Numbered from the stretch's first letter, positions 15,566 through 23,945 are shown. The stretch is DNA of 33,857 bases from Hyphomicrobiales bacterium (GCA_017305555.1 JAFKKM010000057.1:1-33857), one strand, 5' to 3'. Made by a program: numbers and translations. The notes: generated by a model from the sequence alone, not told the origin.

Positions 15566-16477
15566 ATGAGTAAATCTCCGGAGCTGCCCGACTCGGTCGA
15601 TGCCACGCTCCAACTGCTGAACAGCCACGGTTATTTCGCCGAACGCTCGCTCGCCACCGTGCTGTATCTGTCGCTGCGGCTTGGGCGGCCGCTGTTTCTC
15701 GAAGGCGAGGCGGGGGTCGGCAAGACCGAGATCGCCAAGGTGCTGTCGGCGACGCTCGGGCGCAACCTGATCCGCCTGCAATGCTACGAGGGCTTAGACG
15801 TCGCCTCCGCCGTCTACGAGTGGAACAGCGCCGCGCAGATGATCGCCATCCGGCTTGCCGAAGCCGCCGGCGATTCCGACCGCGAGCAATTGTCGCACGA
15901 CATTTTCAGCGAGCGCTATTTGATCAAGCGGCCGCTGTTGCAGGCGCTGGAGCCGAATGTCGCCGGCGCGCCGGTGCTGCTGATCGACGAACTCGACCGT
16001 GCCGATGAGGCGTTCGAGGCATACCTTCTGGAAATCCTCAGCGACTTCCAGGTCACCATTCCGGAGCTTGGCACCCGCAAGGCGCCGCAGCCGCCGATCG
16101 TTATCGTCACCTCGAACCGCACCCGCGAGATCCACGACGCGCTGAAGCGGCGCTGTCTGTATCACTGGGTCGATTACCCGTCGGCCGAGCGCGAACTCGC
16201 CATCGTCAAATCGCGGGTGCCGGGCATCTCGGCGAAACTGTCGCAGCAGGTGGTGCGCTTCGTGCAGGAACTGCGCGATCAGGATTTCTACAAGAACCCC
16301 GGCGTCGCCGAGACCATCGACTGGGCCACCGCGCTGACGCAACTCGATGCGCGCTCGCTGACTCCGGAAGTGGTCGGCGACACCCTGGGCGCGCTGCTCA
16401 AGTATCAGGACGACATCGCAAAAATGCAGGCCGGCACCATGCAAAAGGTGTTGAAGGAAGCCACCAGCGATATATAA
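15566..16477 (+). CDS. coxD: MoxR-family AAA+ ATPase, CoxD-like
   Basis: AAA+ chaperone-like ATPase of 303 residues. Walker A is GEAGVGKT (47-54), Walker B is VLLIDELDRAD (D141-E-L-D), and VTSNRTREIHDALKRRC holds sensor 1 and the arginine finger region. In CO dehydrogenase clusters CoxD works with CoxE in building the active-site metal cluster of the large subunit. The neighbouring VWA gene supports the CoxD assignment. The gap from coxM is 177 nt and includes an inverted repeat. Confidence 0.9.
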   Translation: MSKSPELPDSVDATLQLLNSHGYFAERSLATVLYLSLRLGRPLFLEGEAGVGKTEIAKVLSATLGRNLIRLQCYEGLDVASAVYEWNSAAQMIAIRLAEAAGDSDREQLSHDIFSERYLIKRPLLQALEPNVAGAPVLLIDELDRADEAFEAYLLEILSDFQVTIPELGTRKAPQPPIVIVTSNRTREIHDALKRRCLYHWVDYPSAERELAIVKSRVPGISAKLSQQVVRFVQELRDQDFYKNPGVAETIDWATALTQLDARSLTPEVVGDTLGALLKYQDDIAKMQAGTMQKVLKEATSDI

Positions 16478-16497
16478 GTTGGAATATAGCGATTAAC

Positions 16498-16630
16498 CGT
16501 CGTCCCCGCGAAGGCGGGGACCCATAATCCCTGACGGTCGTGATTTGCGTGACCGTCCGTCAAAGGTCACTGGCGCGGCCGGTATCATGAGCGACACGGC
16601 GTATGGGTCCCCGCCTTCGCGGGGACGACG
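16498..16630. repeat. family A palindromic element, copy 3
   Basis: Arms with outer ends CGTCGTCCCCGCG at 16498-16526 and CGCGGGGACGACG at 16602-16630, a C/G variant of the family also seen in copy 5. The loop end ATCATGAGCGACACGGCG also matches copy 5. The element sits between coxD and coxE. Confidence 0.85.
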
Positions 16631-16663
16631 CCAGGAATGTGGTGACAATCGTCGGAGCCGCCA

Positions 16664-17860
16664 ATGACAACGTCGTCGCCCGTAACCGGATTGATCGCCG
16701 ACAACGTCGTCGGCTTTGCCCGCGCGTTGCGGGCGGCCGGCATTCCGGTCGGGCCCGGCGCGGTGATTGATGCGCTGGCAGCGCTGCGCGTGATCGATAT
16801 TGGCCATCGCGGCGAGGTCTACGCCACGCTGGAAGCGGTGTTCGTCAAGCGGCATGAGCATTCGCTGATTTTCGCGCAGGCCTTCGATCTGTTCTTCCGC
16901 GCCGAGCAGGAGTGGATGCATCTGCTTGACTCGGTGCCGTTGCCCGATCAGGCCAAGCCGAAGCCTGCGCCGGCCTCGCGTCGTGTGCAGGAGGCGATGT
17001 CGCAGGCCAAGAAGGTCGAGCAGGTCCCCTCCGAAGAAGCGCAGGAATTGCGGCTGTCGCCGTCGGATCAGGAGATCCTGCAAAAGAAGGATTTCGCGCA
17101 GATGAGCGCGGCGGAGATCGCAGAAGTGACCCGCGCCATCGCCAAGATGCGGCTGCCACAGGCCGAACTGCGCACGCGCCGCTTCGCGCCGGACTCGCGC
17201 GGCCTGAAACTCGACCTGCGCCGCACCATCCGCACCAGCCTGCGCACCGGCGGTGACATTGTCGATCTGCGTCGTCTCGGGCGCATCGACAAACCGGCGC
17301 CGATTGTCGCGCTGCTCGATATCTCCGGCTCGATGAGCGAATATACGCGACTGTTTCTGCATTTCCTGCACGCCATCACCGATGCGCGCAAACGCGTCTC
17401 GGTGTTCCTGTTCGGCACCCGGCTGACCAATGTCACCCGCGCGTTGCGCGCCCGCGATCCCGACGAGGCGCTGGCGAGCTGTTCGTCCACCGTGGAAGAT
17501 TGGGCCGGCGGTACGCGGATCGGCACCTCGCTGCAAACCTTCAACAAGCTGTGGGGGCGGCGCGTGCTCGGGCAGGGCGCGATCGTGCTGTTGATCTCCG
17601 ATGGCCTTGAGCGCGAGGCCGACGATCGGCTGGCGTTCGAGATGGACCGCCTGCATCGCTCCTGCCGCCGCCTGATCTGGCTCAATCCGCTGCTACGCTT
17701 CAGCGGTTTCGAAGCAAAGGCGCAGGGAATCAAAATGATGCTGCCCTATGTTGACGAATTCCGTCCGGTGCATAATTTGTCTTCTATCGAGGACTTGATC
17801 GCCGCGCTCTCCGTAGCGCCTTCGCCCCAACGGCGCGATGCGATCCGCCCCGCAGCTTGA
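16664..17860 (+). CDS. coxE: VWA domain protein CoxE
   Basis: CoxE-like protein of 398 residues with a C-terminal von Willebrand A domain. The metal-ion-dependent adhesion site DISGS has D219, S221 and S223; upstream lies the CoxE-typical RRTIRTSLRTGGDIVDL. The N-terminal part is helical, and the middle (residues 95-130) is charged and low in complexity. MoxR/VWA pairs act together in enzyme maturation, here presumably of the molybdenum hydroxylase. It is followed after 14 nt by the XdhC N-terminal gene. Confidence 0.92.
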   Translation: MTTSSPVTGLIADNVVGFARALRAAGIPVGPGAVIDALAALRVIDIGHRGEVYATLEAVFVKRHEHSLIFAQAFDLFFRAEQEWMHLLDSVPLPDQAKPKPAPASRRVQEAMSQAKKVEQVPSEEAQELRLSPSDQEILQKKDFAQMSAAEIAEVTRAIAKMRLPQAELRTRRFAPDSRGLKLDLRRTIRTSLRTGGDIVDLRRLGRIDKPAPIVALLDISGSMSEYTRLFLHFLHAITDARKRVSVFLFGTRLTNVTRALRARDPDEALASCSSTVEDWAGGTRIGTSLQTFNKLWGRRVLGQGAIVLLISDGLEREADDRLAFEMDRLHRSCRRLIWLNPLLRFSGFEAKAQGIKMMLPYVDEFRPVHNLSSIEDLIAALSVAPSPQRRDAIRPAA

Positions 17861-17874
17861 CGAGAGGTCCCCCA

Positions 17875-18198
17875 ATGCTCGAGCGCGACGAAGATATTCT
17901 GCAAGCAGCCGAAGAGTGGAAGAAGGCAGGCCACGGCGTGGCGCTCGCCACCGTGGTCGAGACCTGGGGTTCGGCGCCCCGTCCCGCCGGCTCCAATCTT
18001 GTGATCAACGACGAAGGCACGTTCCTTGGTTCGGTGTCCGGCGGTTGTGTCGAGGGCGCGGTGGTCACCGAAGCGCTGGACATTATCGCTAGCGGGCAAC
18101 CGAAGCTGTTGGAGTTCGGCGTTGCGGATGAGACGGCGTTCAATGTCGGCTTGTCCTGCGGCGGCACCATCCGCGTGTTCGTCGAGAAGGTGGCGTAG
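17875..18198 (+). CDS. XdhC/CoxF-type maturation protein, N-terminal domain piece
   Basis: Protein of 107 residues from the ATG at 17875, covering only the N-terminal XdhC/CoxI domain: VALATVVETWGSAPRPAGS, GSVSGGCVEGAVV and the C-terminal GLSCGGTIRVFVEKV with its conserved cysteine. XdhC proteins bind and sulfurate the molybdenum cofactor and hand it to the large subunit. The frame ends at a TAG (18196-18198), and the Rossmann-domain gene continues in the same frame with GTG immediately after it. See findings for the question of a natural split versus an in-frame stop. Confidence 0.88.
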   Translation: MLERDEDILQAAEEWKKAGHGVALATVVETWGSAPRPAGSNLVINDEGTFLGSVSGGCVEGAVVTEALDIIASGQPKLLEFGVADETAFNVGLSCGGTIRVFVEKVA

Positions 18199-18891
18199 GT
18201 GAATCTAGAGACGCTGACGCAGGTCAATATCGAACGCGCGGCGCGACGGCCGGTGTTCGTCGTCACCGATGTGAGCAACGGCGAACAGCGCATGGTCAAG
18301 GCCGCCGATCTCGCCGGCGATCCGCTCGAAGCCGAACTGCGCAAGCAATTGCGCATGGGCAAGAGCGCGATGATCGAGGTGGGCGGCAAGAAGCTGTTCG
18401 TCAACGTCTATGCGCCGGTCGCGCGCATGGTGATCATTGGCGCGGTGCACATCAGTCAGGCCTTAGCGCCGATGGCGCGTTCGCTCGGTTACGACGTCAC
18501 GGTGGTCGATCCGCGCACGGCATTTGCGAGTCCCGAGCGGTTTCCCGACGTGCGCGTCGTCGCCGAATGGCCGGACGTCGCGCTGCCGCCGCTCAACGTC
18601 GATCACTACACCGCGTTTGTCGCGGTGACCCATGATCCGAAGATCGACGATCCGGCGCTGCTGCACGCCTTCGAGCGCGACTGTTTTTACATCGGCGCGC
18701 TCGGCTCGCGCAAAACCCACGCCAAGCGGCTTGATCGCCTGAAGGCGCAGGGCGCCAGCGATGACAACATCGCCAAGATTCATGCGCCGATCGGGTTGCC
18801 GATCGGGGCGATATCTCCCGGTGAAGTGGCTGTGGCGATCATGGCGCAAATCACCGCGCAGTTGAGATTGCCGAAAGAAGGTGCGTCATGA
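18199..18891 (+). CDS. XdhC/CoxF-type maturation protein, C-terminal Rossmann piece
   Basis: Protein of 230 residues from a GTG that directly follows the TAG of the preceding gene in the same frame; AAGGTGG in the end of that gene could serve as its ribosome-binding site. It has a short linker (residues 1-70) and then the XdhC_C Rossmann domain, with RMVIIGAVHISQALAPMA, DPRTAFASPERFPDV, AFVAVTHDPKIDDPALL, YIGALGSRKTHAKRLDRL and IGAISPGEVAVAIMAQI. The usual GxGxxG is altered to GAVHIS. The stop overlaps the next ATG (ATGA). Confidence 0.88.
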   Translation: MNLETLTQVNIERAARRPVFVVTDVSNGEQRMVKAADLAGDPLEAELRKQLRMGKSAMIEVGGKKLFVNVYAPVARMVIIGAVHISQALAPMARSLGYDVTVVDPRTAFASPERFPDVRVVAEWPDVALPPLNVDHYTAFVAVTHDPKIDDPALLHAFERDCFYIGALGSRKTHAKRLDRLKAQGASDDNIAKIHAPIGLPIGAISPGEVAVAIMAQITAQLRLPKEGAS

Positions 18892-20549
18892 AGTTCGGAC
18901 CGGCGAAACCCGAGGAAGCCGTTGGCGGCGTCACCGTTCACACGCTGCGCCAGGGTTCGCTTGTCATGAAGAAAGGCACCACCATCGGCCAGGCCGAGGT
19001 GGATGCACTCAACGCTGCCGGAATTGACCAGATCGTCGTGGTTCGGCTCGAGGATGGTGACGTCTCCGAGGACGTTGCCGCCGCCGATATCGCCGGCGCC
19101 ATTGCCAGCGAGGGCGTGATGGTCGAGCGCGCCTTCACCGGTCGCGCCAACCTGTTTGCGACCCGGCCCGGCGTGCTGGTGGTGGATCGCGATGCGGTGG
19201 ACCGCATCAACAATGTTGACGAGGCCATCACCTTCGCGACGCTCGCTGCTTACAAGCCGGTGGTCGAAGGCGAGATGATCGCCACCGTCAAGCTGATCCC
19301 GTTTGGCGTCGAAGGCAAATTGCGCGACGCGGCGGTGAAGGCGGCGGGGCGCGATGCGCTGCGCGTTGCGCCTTATGTCATCAAACGGATCGGCGTGGTG
19401 TCGACGATGCTGCCCGGCCTTGTGCCGAAGGTCATCGACAAGACGTTGCGCGTCACCGCCGAGCGCCTTGCGCCGGCCGGCGCCAGGATCGTGGTCGAGA
19501 AGCGCGTGCCGCACGATCAGGCGGCGCTCGCCGCCGCAATTGCGGAGGTTTTGAAACTCGACGTCGAGATGGTGATCGTGTTCGGCGCGTCCGCCATCGC
19601 CGACCGCCGCGACGTGATCCCGGCGGCGATCGTCGCCAATGGCGGCACCGTCAATCATTTCGGAATGCCGGTCGATCCTGGCAACCTGCTGCTGCTCGGC
19701 GCCGCCGACGGCCGCCCCGTAATCGGCGCGCCGGGCTGTGCGCGCTCACCGGTTGAAAACGGTTTCGACTGGGTGCTGATGCGGATGCTGGCGGGCCTGC
19801 CGATCAAGCGGTCGGATATCACCGGTTTCGGCGTCGGAGGTCTGCTGATGGAGATCGTCACCCGGCCGCAGCCGCGCGTGGCCGAGCCCGCGCCGGCCGA
19901 CAATGCCAAGGTCGCCGCTGTCGTGCTGGCCGCCGGCCGCTCGACCCGCATGGGCGGGCCGAACAAGATGCTCGCCCAACTCGGCGGCAAGCCGCTGGTG
20001 CGAATGGTGGCCGAGCAGGCACTGGCCTCGAAGGCCTCGCCAGTGATCGTTGTTACCGGGCATCAGGCGGATGAGGTCGAAAAAGCGCTCGCCGGGCTGA
20101 ACGTGACCTTCGTGCGCAATGCCGATTTCGCCAGCGGGCTGGCCAGTTCGGTCAAGACCGGCATCGGCGCGGTGCCGACCGATGCAGCCGGGGCCATGGT
20201 GTGTCTCGGCGACATGCCGCTGATCGAGGCCAAGCTGATCGACAAGCTGATCGGTGCGTTCTCACCCGAGCGCGGCAGCCTGATCGTGGTGCCGACTTGC
20301 GATGGTCGGCGCGGCAATCCGGTATTGTGGTCGCGGCGCTTCTTCGGCGAGTTGATGGGACTGTCCGGCGATATCGGCGGCCGTCATCTGGTCGATCATC
20401 ATAGCGAGGCGGTGGTCGAGGTGCCGGTCGATGGTGACGGCGCCTTCCTCGACATTGATACGCCGCAGGTGCTGGAAGTGGTGCAGCGCGCCGCGCGCGT
20501 CGACTCCCCGCCGTTACGACCACGCCAGCCGTTACGTTCGCCGAGTTGA
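18888..20549 (+). CDS. fusion of MoeA-like molybdopterin-binding and MobA-like nucleotidyltransferase domains
   Basis: Two-domain protein of 553 residues. Residues 1-330 resemble a molybdopterin-binding (MoeA/MogA-like) unit, with the stretch IVFGASAIADRRDVIPAAI and MPVDPGNLLLLG. Residues 341-553 are a MobA/MocA-type NTP transferase: VVLAAGRSTRMGGPNK (K360), then VCLGDMPLI and RGNPVLW. Proteins of the second kind attach a nucleotide (CMP in MocA) to molybdopterin, the cofactor form used by xanthine-oxidase-family enzymes. Placement at the end of the cox-like cluster fits cofactor supply to that enzyme. Translationally coupled to the XdhC piece. Confidence 0.88.
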   Translation: MKFGPAKPEEAVGGVTVHTLRQGSLVMKKGTTIGQAEVDALNAAGIDQIVVVRLEDGDVSEDVAAADIAGAIASEGVMVERAFTGRANLFATRPGVLVVDRDAVDRINNVDEAITFATLAAYKPVVEGEMIATVKLIPFGVEGKLRDAAVKAAGRDALRVAPYVIKRIGVVSTMLPGLVPKVIDKTLRVTAERLAPAGARIVVEKRVPHDQAALAAAIAEVLKLDVEMVIVFGASAIADRRDVIPAAIVANGGTVNHFGMPVDPGNLLLLGAADGRPVIGAPGCARSPVENGFDWVLMRMLAGLPIKRSDITGFGVGGLLMEIVTRPQPRVAEPAPADNAKVAAVVLAAGRSTRMGGPNKMLAQLGGKPLVRMVAEQALASKASPVIVVTGHQADEVEKALAGLNVTFVRNADFASGLASSVKTGIGAVPTDAAGAMVCLGDMPLIEAKLIDKLIGAFSPERGSLIVVPTCDGRRGNPVLWSRRFFGELMGLSGDIGGRHLVDHHSEAVVEVPVDGDGAFLDIDTPQVLEVVQRAARVDSPPLRPRQPLRSPS

Positions 20550-20598
20550 TCGTCGGAGTTTGAAATTCGTTTTGCGGACCGATTTGCAACACGAAAAT

Positions 20599-20717
20599 CG
20601 TCGTCCCTGCGGAGGCAGGGACCCATACGCCGCAGCGGTTCGGTTCAATCACCCAAGGTCGGTGTTTTTATCATAAGTGAGTCAGGGGCTATGGGGCCCT
20701 GCCTCCGCAGGGACGAC
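20599..20717. repeat. family A palindromic element, copy 4
   Basis: Arms at 20599-20625 and 20691-20717, slightly diverged (GGAGG in place of GCAGG). The left flank, GATTTGCAACACGAAAAT, is the conserved family flank. The loop starts ACGCCGCAGCGGTTCGG as in copy 2. The rest of the 293-nt gap between the fusion gene and the DUF4189 gene shows no coding frame. Confidence 0.8.
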
Positions 20718-20842
20718 TCCGGAATTGCTTGGACCTATGTGTCGAACTGGATGGGAACAGGATGTCCGGTTCCAATCCGTTCACCAGTTTGAAACCGTCC
20801 GCTGGTTAGCATTCGCCCCGCTGAGCATTTTGGGGGTCGGGG

Positions 20843-21247
20843 ATGTTGTCACGACGCGTTGTCGCGCGCCGATTTTCGGCGCTGTCGCGGAGCATGGCGG
20901 GGGCCGGTCTGGCGCTTGTCCTGATCGGATCGGCAGTCGCGCCGTCCTATGCGGCGGGTGCTTTCGCCATCGGCAAATGCGGTGCTTACGGCAAGGCCAT
21001 TGACTATGCGGGCGTCACCGAGGCCAAGGCGGCAGCGCGCAAGAACTGCGCGGGCGATTGCACCACCGTCACCATGAAGCGCGCCTGTGCCGCGCTGTCG
21101 GTGGATATGACCAATCCCTGTGGTGCGCACGGCTATGCAGTGGAGTCGCGTATCTCGACGTCGCTCAACGCCGCCGTCCGCAAATGCTACGAATTCGGCG
21201 GCAAGGAATGCGTCATCCGTGCCTGGGCCTGCGACGCGCGCGGCTGA
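20843..21247 (+). CDS. secreted DUF4189 protein
   Basis: Protein of 134 residues. A basic N-terminus (MLSRRVVARRF) is followed by a hydrophobic segment and PSYAAGAFA, a likely signal peptide cleaved near residue 38. The mature part, about 95 residues, has eight cysteines (46, 69, 73, 82, 93, 115, 123, 130), consistent with disulfide bonding outside the cytoplasm. The FAIGKCGAYGKAIDY start and the repeated A-C pattern fit DUF4189, a family of unknown function. A later start at residue 18 is possible. A G-rich stretch precedes the ATG. Confidence 0.75.
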   Translation: MLSRRVVARRFSALSRSMAGAGLALVLIGSAVAPSYAAGAFAIGKCGAYGKAIDYAGVTEAKAAARKNCAGDCTTVTMKRACAALSVDMTNPCGAHGYAVESRISTSLNAAVRKCYEFGGKECVIRAWACDARG

Positions 21248-21392
21248 CGCGCATTCACGACAACGCATCGATCCCGATTCCGCGTGGCTCGCGACCGAAT
21301 GTCGCTTGCGTGATGGATGCTGAATCGCGAAGCTGACATCATCGCGCAACCTTCAAAATAAAATGCGACGATTATCGCAAACGAGGTGAGGC

Positions 21393-22145
21393 ATGGCTCA
21401 GGATTTTTCCGCCGGAAACTACCGTTTCATTCCCGCCGTCTTTCAGTTCTCCAGCGGCGTCGCGGCGCTGCCCGGATTCGAGATCGAGCGGGTGCGGTTC
21501 GACAAGCCCGTGCCGTTGGCCGAGGGGTTTCGGCGCGCCGCCGAGACGATGCGCGCGGCGAACCGACCGCTGACGGCGTTCTGCGCTTGTGAGTTGCGTT
21601 CGCCCGGCGCGTTCAGCGAGGCGGGCTTTCGTGCCTTCAACGAGCATTACGTGAAGACGCTGGCGGAGTGGGGGCTGTTCGACGGCAGCGTCAACAGTGT
21701 TAATCCGGTGGCGCGCAGCAACGTCTGTCCGGAGATCGATCCACCCGCCGAGCCGGTGTTTTACGCTTTCTCGTTTACGCGGCCGGTGAGTGATGCGCGC
21801 CCGACCTTCGTGATCGCGGGGAGCGCCGAGGCGCGCGGCGGCAGTGCGCCGTATCCCGAGCGCATCGTGCGCTATCGCGATCTCAGCGCCGACGGTCTGC
21901 GCGAGAAGGTGCGGTTCGTGATCGGCGAAATCGGGCGGCGTGTGGCCGATCTCGGCGGGAGCTGGAGCGACACCACGGCCACGCAGGTCTACACCGTTCA
22001 CGACTTCCATCCCGTCGCCGCCGACGAACTGGTGCGCGCCAACGCCGCGCGATCGGGCATGACATGGCATTTCGCGCGACCGCCGGTGATCGATCTCGAA
22101 TTCGAGGTGGATTGCCGACGCGTGATGCGCGAAACCGTGATCTGA
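21393..22145 (+). CDS. cnbZ: CnbZ-like 2-aminomuconate deaminase
   Basis: Protein of 250 residues with a strong GAGGTGAGG upstream. The sequence FIPAVFQFSSGVAALPGFEIERVRF, LTAFCACELRSPGAFSEAGFRAFNEHYV and NPVARSNVCPEIDPPAEP matches what I know of CnbZ, which removes the amino group from 2-amino-(5-chloro)muconate in aminophenol or chloronitrobenzene breakdown. No 2-aminophenol dioxygenase or semialdehyde dehydrogenase is adjacent, so the physiological substrate is uncertain. It forms no obvious operon: a DUF4189 gene lies before it and a family B repeat separates it from the next gene. Confidence 0.6.
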   Translation: MAQDFSAGNYRFIPAVFQFSSGVAALPGFEIERVRFDKPVPLAEGFRRAAETMRAANRPLTAFCACELRSPGAFSEAGFRAFNEHYVKTLAEWGLFDGSVNSVNPVARSNVCPEIDPPAEPVFYAFSFTRPVSDARPTFVIAGSAEARGGSAPYPERIVRYRDLSADGLREKVRFVIGEIGRRVADLGGSWSDTTATQVYTVHDFHPVAADELVRANAARSGMTWHFARPPVIDLEFEVDCRRVMRETVI

Positions 22146-22176
22146 ATGCGACGGATGAAATCAACGCTTATTTTCC

Positions 22177-22259
22177 CGTCATTGCGAGGAGCATAGCGAC
22201 GAAGCAATCCAGTTCTTGCTTTGTGGCCTCTGGATTGCTTCGCTTCGCTCGCAATGACG
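22177..22259. repeat. family B palindromic element, copy 3
   Basis: Ends CGTCATTGCGAGGAGCA and CTTCGCTCGCAATGACG, middle TTCTTGCTTTGTGGC shared with copy 1. It fills most of the gap between the CnbZ-like gene and the FAD oxidoreductase gene. Confidence 0.85.
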
Positions 22260-22289
22260 GGAATTTAGGTTTTTGCTCCGAGGTAACCC

Positions 22290-23549
22290 ATGGCCGAGCA
22301 GCGCGCGGATGTGATGGTGCTGGGCGCCGGCATGGTCGGCGTATCAGCAGCGTTGCATCTGCAAAAGCGCGGACGCGATGTCGTCCTGATCGACAAGCAC
22401 GGCGCGGCCGGCGAGGAGACCAGCTACGGCAATGCCGGGTTGATCGAGCGCGCGTCGGTGTTTCCCTACATGTTTCCGCGCGACCTGGCGCATATTCTGC
22501 GCTACGCGCTGAATCGCTCCACCGAGTCCTATTATCACCTCTCTGCGTTGCCGACGGTGCTGCCATGGCTGTGGCGCTATTTCCGCGCCTCGACACCGCA
22601 AGGCGCGTTGCACAGCGCGCGTGCGGCGCTGCCGTTGATCGAGCGCAGCCTTGCCGAGCATGAAGCGCTGATCGAGGAAGCCGGCGCGCCGGAATTGCTG
22701 CGCCGGACCGGCTGGATCAAGCTGTTTCGGTCGCAAGCGTCGTTTGACGAGGGCGTGACTGATCTGGAGCGCGCGCGACAATTCGCGGGCATCACCGCCG
22801 ATGTGCTTGACCCGGCCGCGATCGAGGCCCGGGAGCCGCATCTCGCCGGCACATTCACAGGCGCGATCCATTGGGGTGCGCCGGGTTTCGTGCCGGACCC
22901 CGGCAAGCTTGCCAAGACCTATGCGGATTTGTTCGTGCGTAACGGCGGCCGGTTTCTCACCGGCGACGCGCGAACGCTCGAACAGGGCGGGCAAGGCTGG
23001 CGGATGCGCGATGCGCAGGGCGATGCGGTGATTGCGCGTGAAGCCGTGGTGGCGCTCGGGCCGTGGTCGGATCTGGTGTTCCGACCGCTCGGTTACAAAA
23101 TCCCGCTCGGCATCAAGCGCGGTTATCACCGTCATTATACGCCGCGTGGCAACGCGGTGCTCAACCATCCGGTGCTCGATGCCGACCGCGGGTTCCTGCT
23201 GGCGCCGATGAACCGCGGCATCCGTCTCACCACCGGCGCGGAATTCGCCCGCCGCGATGCGCCGCCGACGCCGGTGCAACTCGAGCGCGCGTTGCCTCTC
23301 GCGCGCGATCTGTTCCGGCTGGGCGAGACCGTCGATCCGAAGCCGTGGATGGGTGCGCGGCCATGCCTGCCGGACATGCTGCCGGTGATTGGCCAGGCCC
23401 CGCGCCATCCCGAGTTGTGGTTCGATTTCGGCCATCATCACCATGGCCTCACCCTCGGCCCGGCCACCGGGCGGCTGCTGGCCGAAATGATGACAGGAGA
23501 GGCGCCCTTCGCCGATCCGACGCCATTCGCGCCGGTGCGTTTCGATTAA
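22290..23549 (+). CDS. DadA-like FAD-dependent oxidoreductase
   Basis: Flavoenzyme of 419 residues in the DAO (D-amino acid dehydrogenase / glycine oxidase) superfamily. The FAD-binding Rossmann start is VMVLGAGMVGVSAALHLQ (residues 8-25), ending in the acidic residue of LIDK. TSYGNAGLI and the C-terminal PWMGARPCLPDMLPVIG, then GHHHHGLTLGPATGRLLAEM, are typical of DadA-type enzymes. It probably oxidises an amine or amino acid; the substrate is not evident. GAGG lies upstream of the ATG. Confidence 0.82.
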   Translation: MAEQRADVMVLGAGMVGVSAALHLQKRGRDVVLIDKHGAAGEETSYGNAGLIERASVFPYMFPRDLAHILRYALNRSTESYYHLSALPTVLPWLWRYFRASTPQGALHSARAALPLIERSLAEHEALIEEAGAPELLRRTGWIKLFRSQASFDEGVTDLERARQFAGITADVLDPAAIEAREPHLAGTFTGAIHWGAPGFVPDPGKLAKTYADLFVRNGGRFLTGDARTLEQGGQGWRMRDAQGDAVIAREAVVALGPWSDLVFRPLGYKIPLGIKRGYHRHYTPRGNAVLNHPVLDADRGFLLAPMNRGIRLTTGAEFARRDAPPTPVQLERALPLARDLFRLGETVDPKPWMGARPCLPDMLPVIGQAPRHPELWFDFGHHHHGLTLGPATGRLLAEMMTGEAPFADPTPFAPVRFD

Positions 23550-23658
23550 CGGTCGTATGCGATAACGTCGCCAGCCGTGCGGCGGGCGCGCCATGCCGCT
23601 TGCATCGGCGGAGGCGGCATGGCGATACTGGTATCCAGGTGAATTCAGGAGCGACGAT

Positions 23659-23907
23659 ATGAAAGTGACGATCGAGGTTGATTGCACCCCGCTGGAGGCG
23701 CGTGAATTCATGGGCCTGCCGGACGTGCAGCCGATGCAGACCGCGATGATGGACAAGCTTCAGGAGCGGATGTCGAACACCATCGATCAGTTCTCGCCGG
23801 AAGCCGTCATGCAGAACTGGTTCATGTTCGATCCCAAGATGGCCGGGCGCATTCAGGACATGTTCGCCAACATGGCGGGGCTCGGCACTGGCCGTACCAA
23901 GAAGTGA
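23659..23907 (+). CDS. small DUF6489-like protein
   Basis: Protein of 82 residues from the ATG at 23659, which has AGGAG 9 nt upstream; a longer in-frame start at 23593 lacks one. It reads MKVTIEVDCTPLEAREFMGL, PMQTAMMDKLQERM, then a helical, methionine-rich C-terminus ending MAGLGTGRTKK. This looks like the DUF6489 family, of unknown role; the amphipathic helices recall small phasin-like proteins, but that is speculation. A short GC hairpin (23928-23943) follows. Confidence 0.7.
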   Translation: MKVTIEVDCTPLEAREFMGLPDVQPMQTAMMDKLQERMSNTIDQFSPEAVMQNWFMFDPKMAGRIQDMFANMAGLGTGRTKK

Positions 23908-23927
23908 AATCACGGCGATGCCGCGTT

Positions 23928-23945
23928 GCGCCGGCCTCGGCGCTT
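23928..23945 (+). terminator. weak terminator-like hairpin
   Basis: Perfect stem GCGCCG-GCCT-CGGCGC (23928-23943), followed by only two T residues. Position 21 nt after the small DUF6489-like gene fits a 3' end, but the missing T-run makes it doubtful. Confidence 0.3.

Noticed and set aside
23593-23658. 22-residue N-terminal extension of the DUF6489-like protein
   Set aside because: No ribosome-binding site before the upstream ATG, whereas AGGAG precedes the ATG at 23659, and the extension is not family-like.
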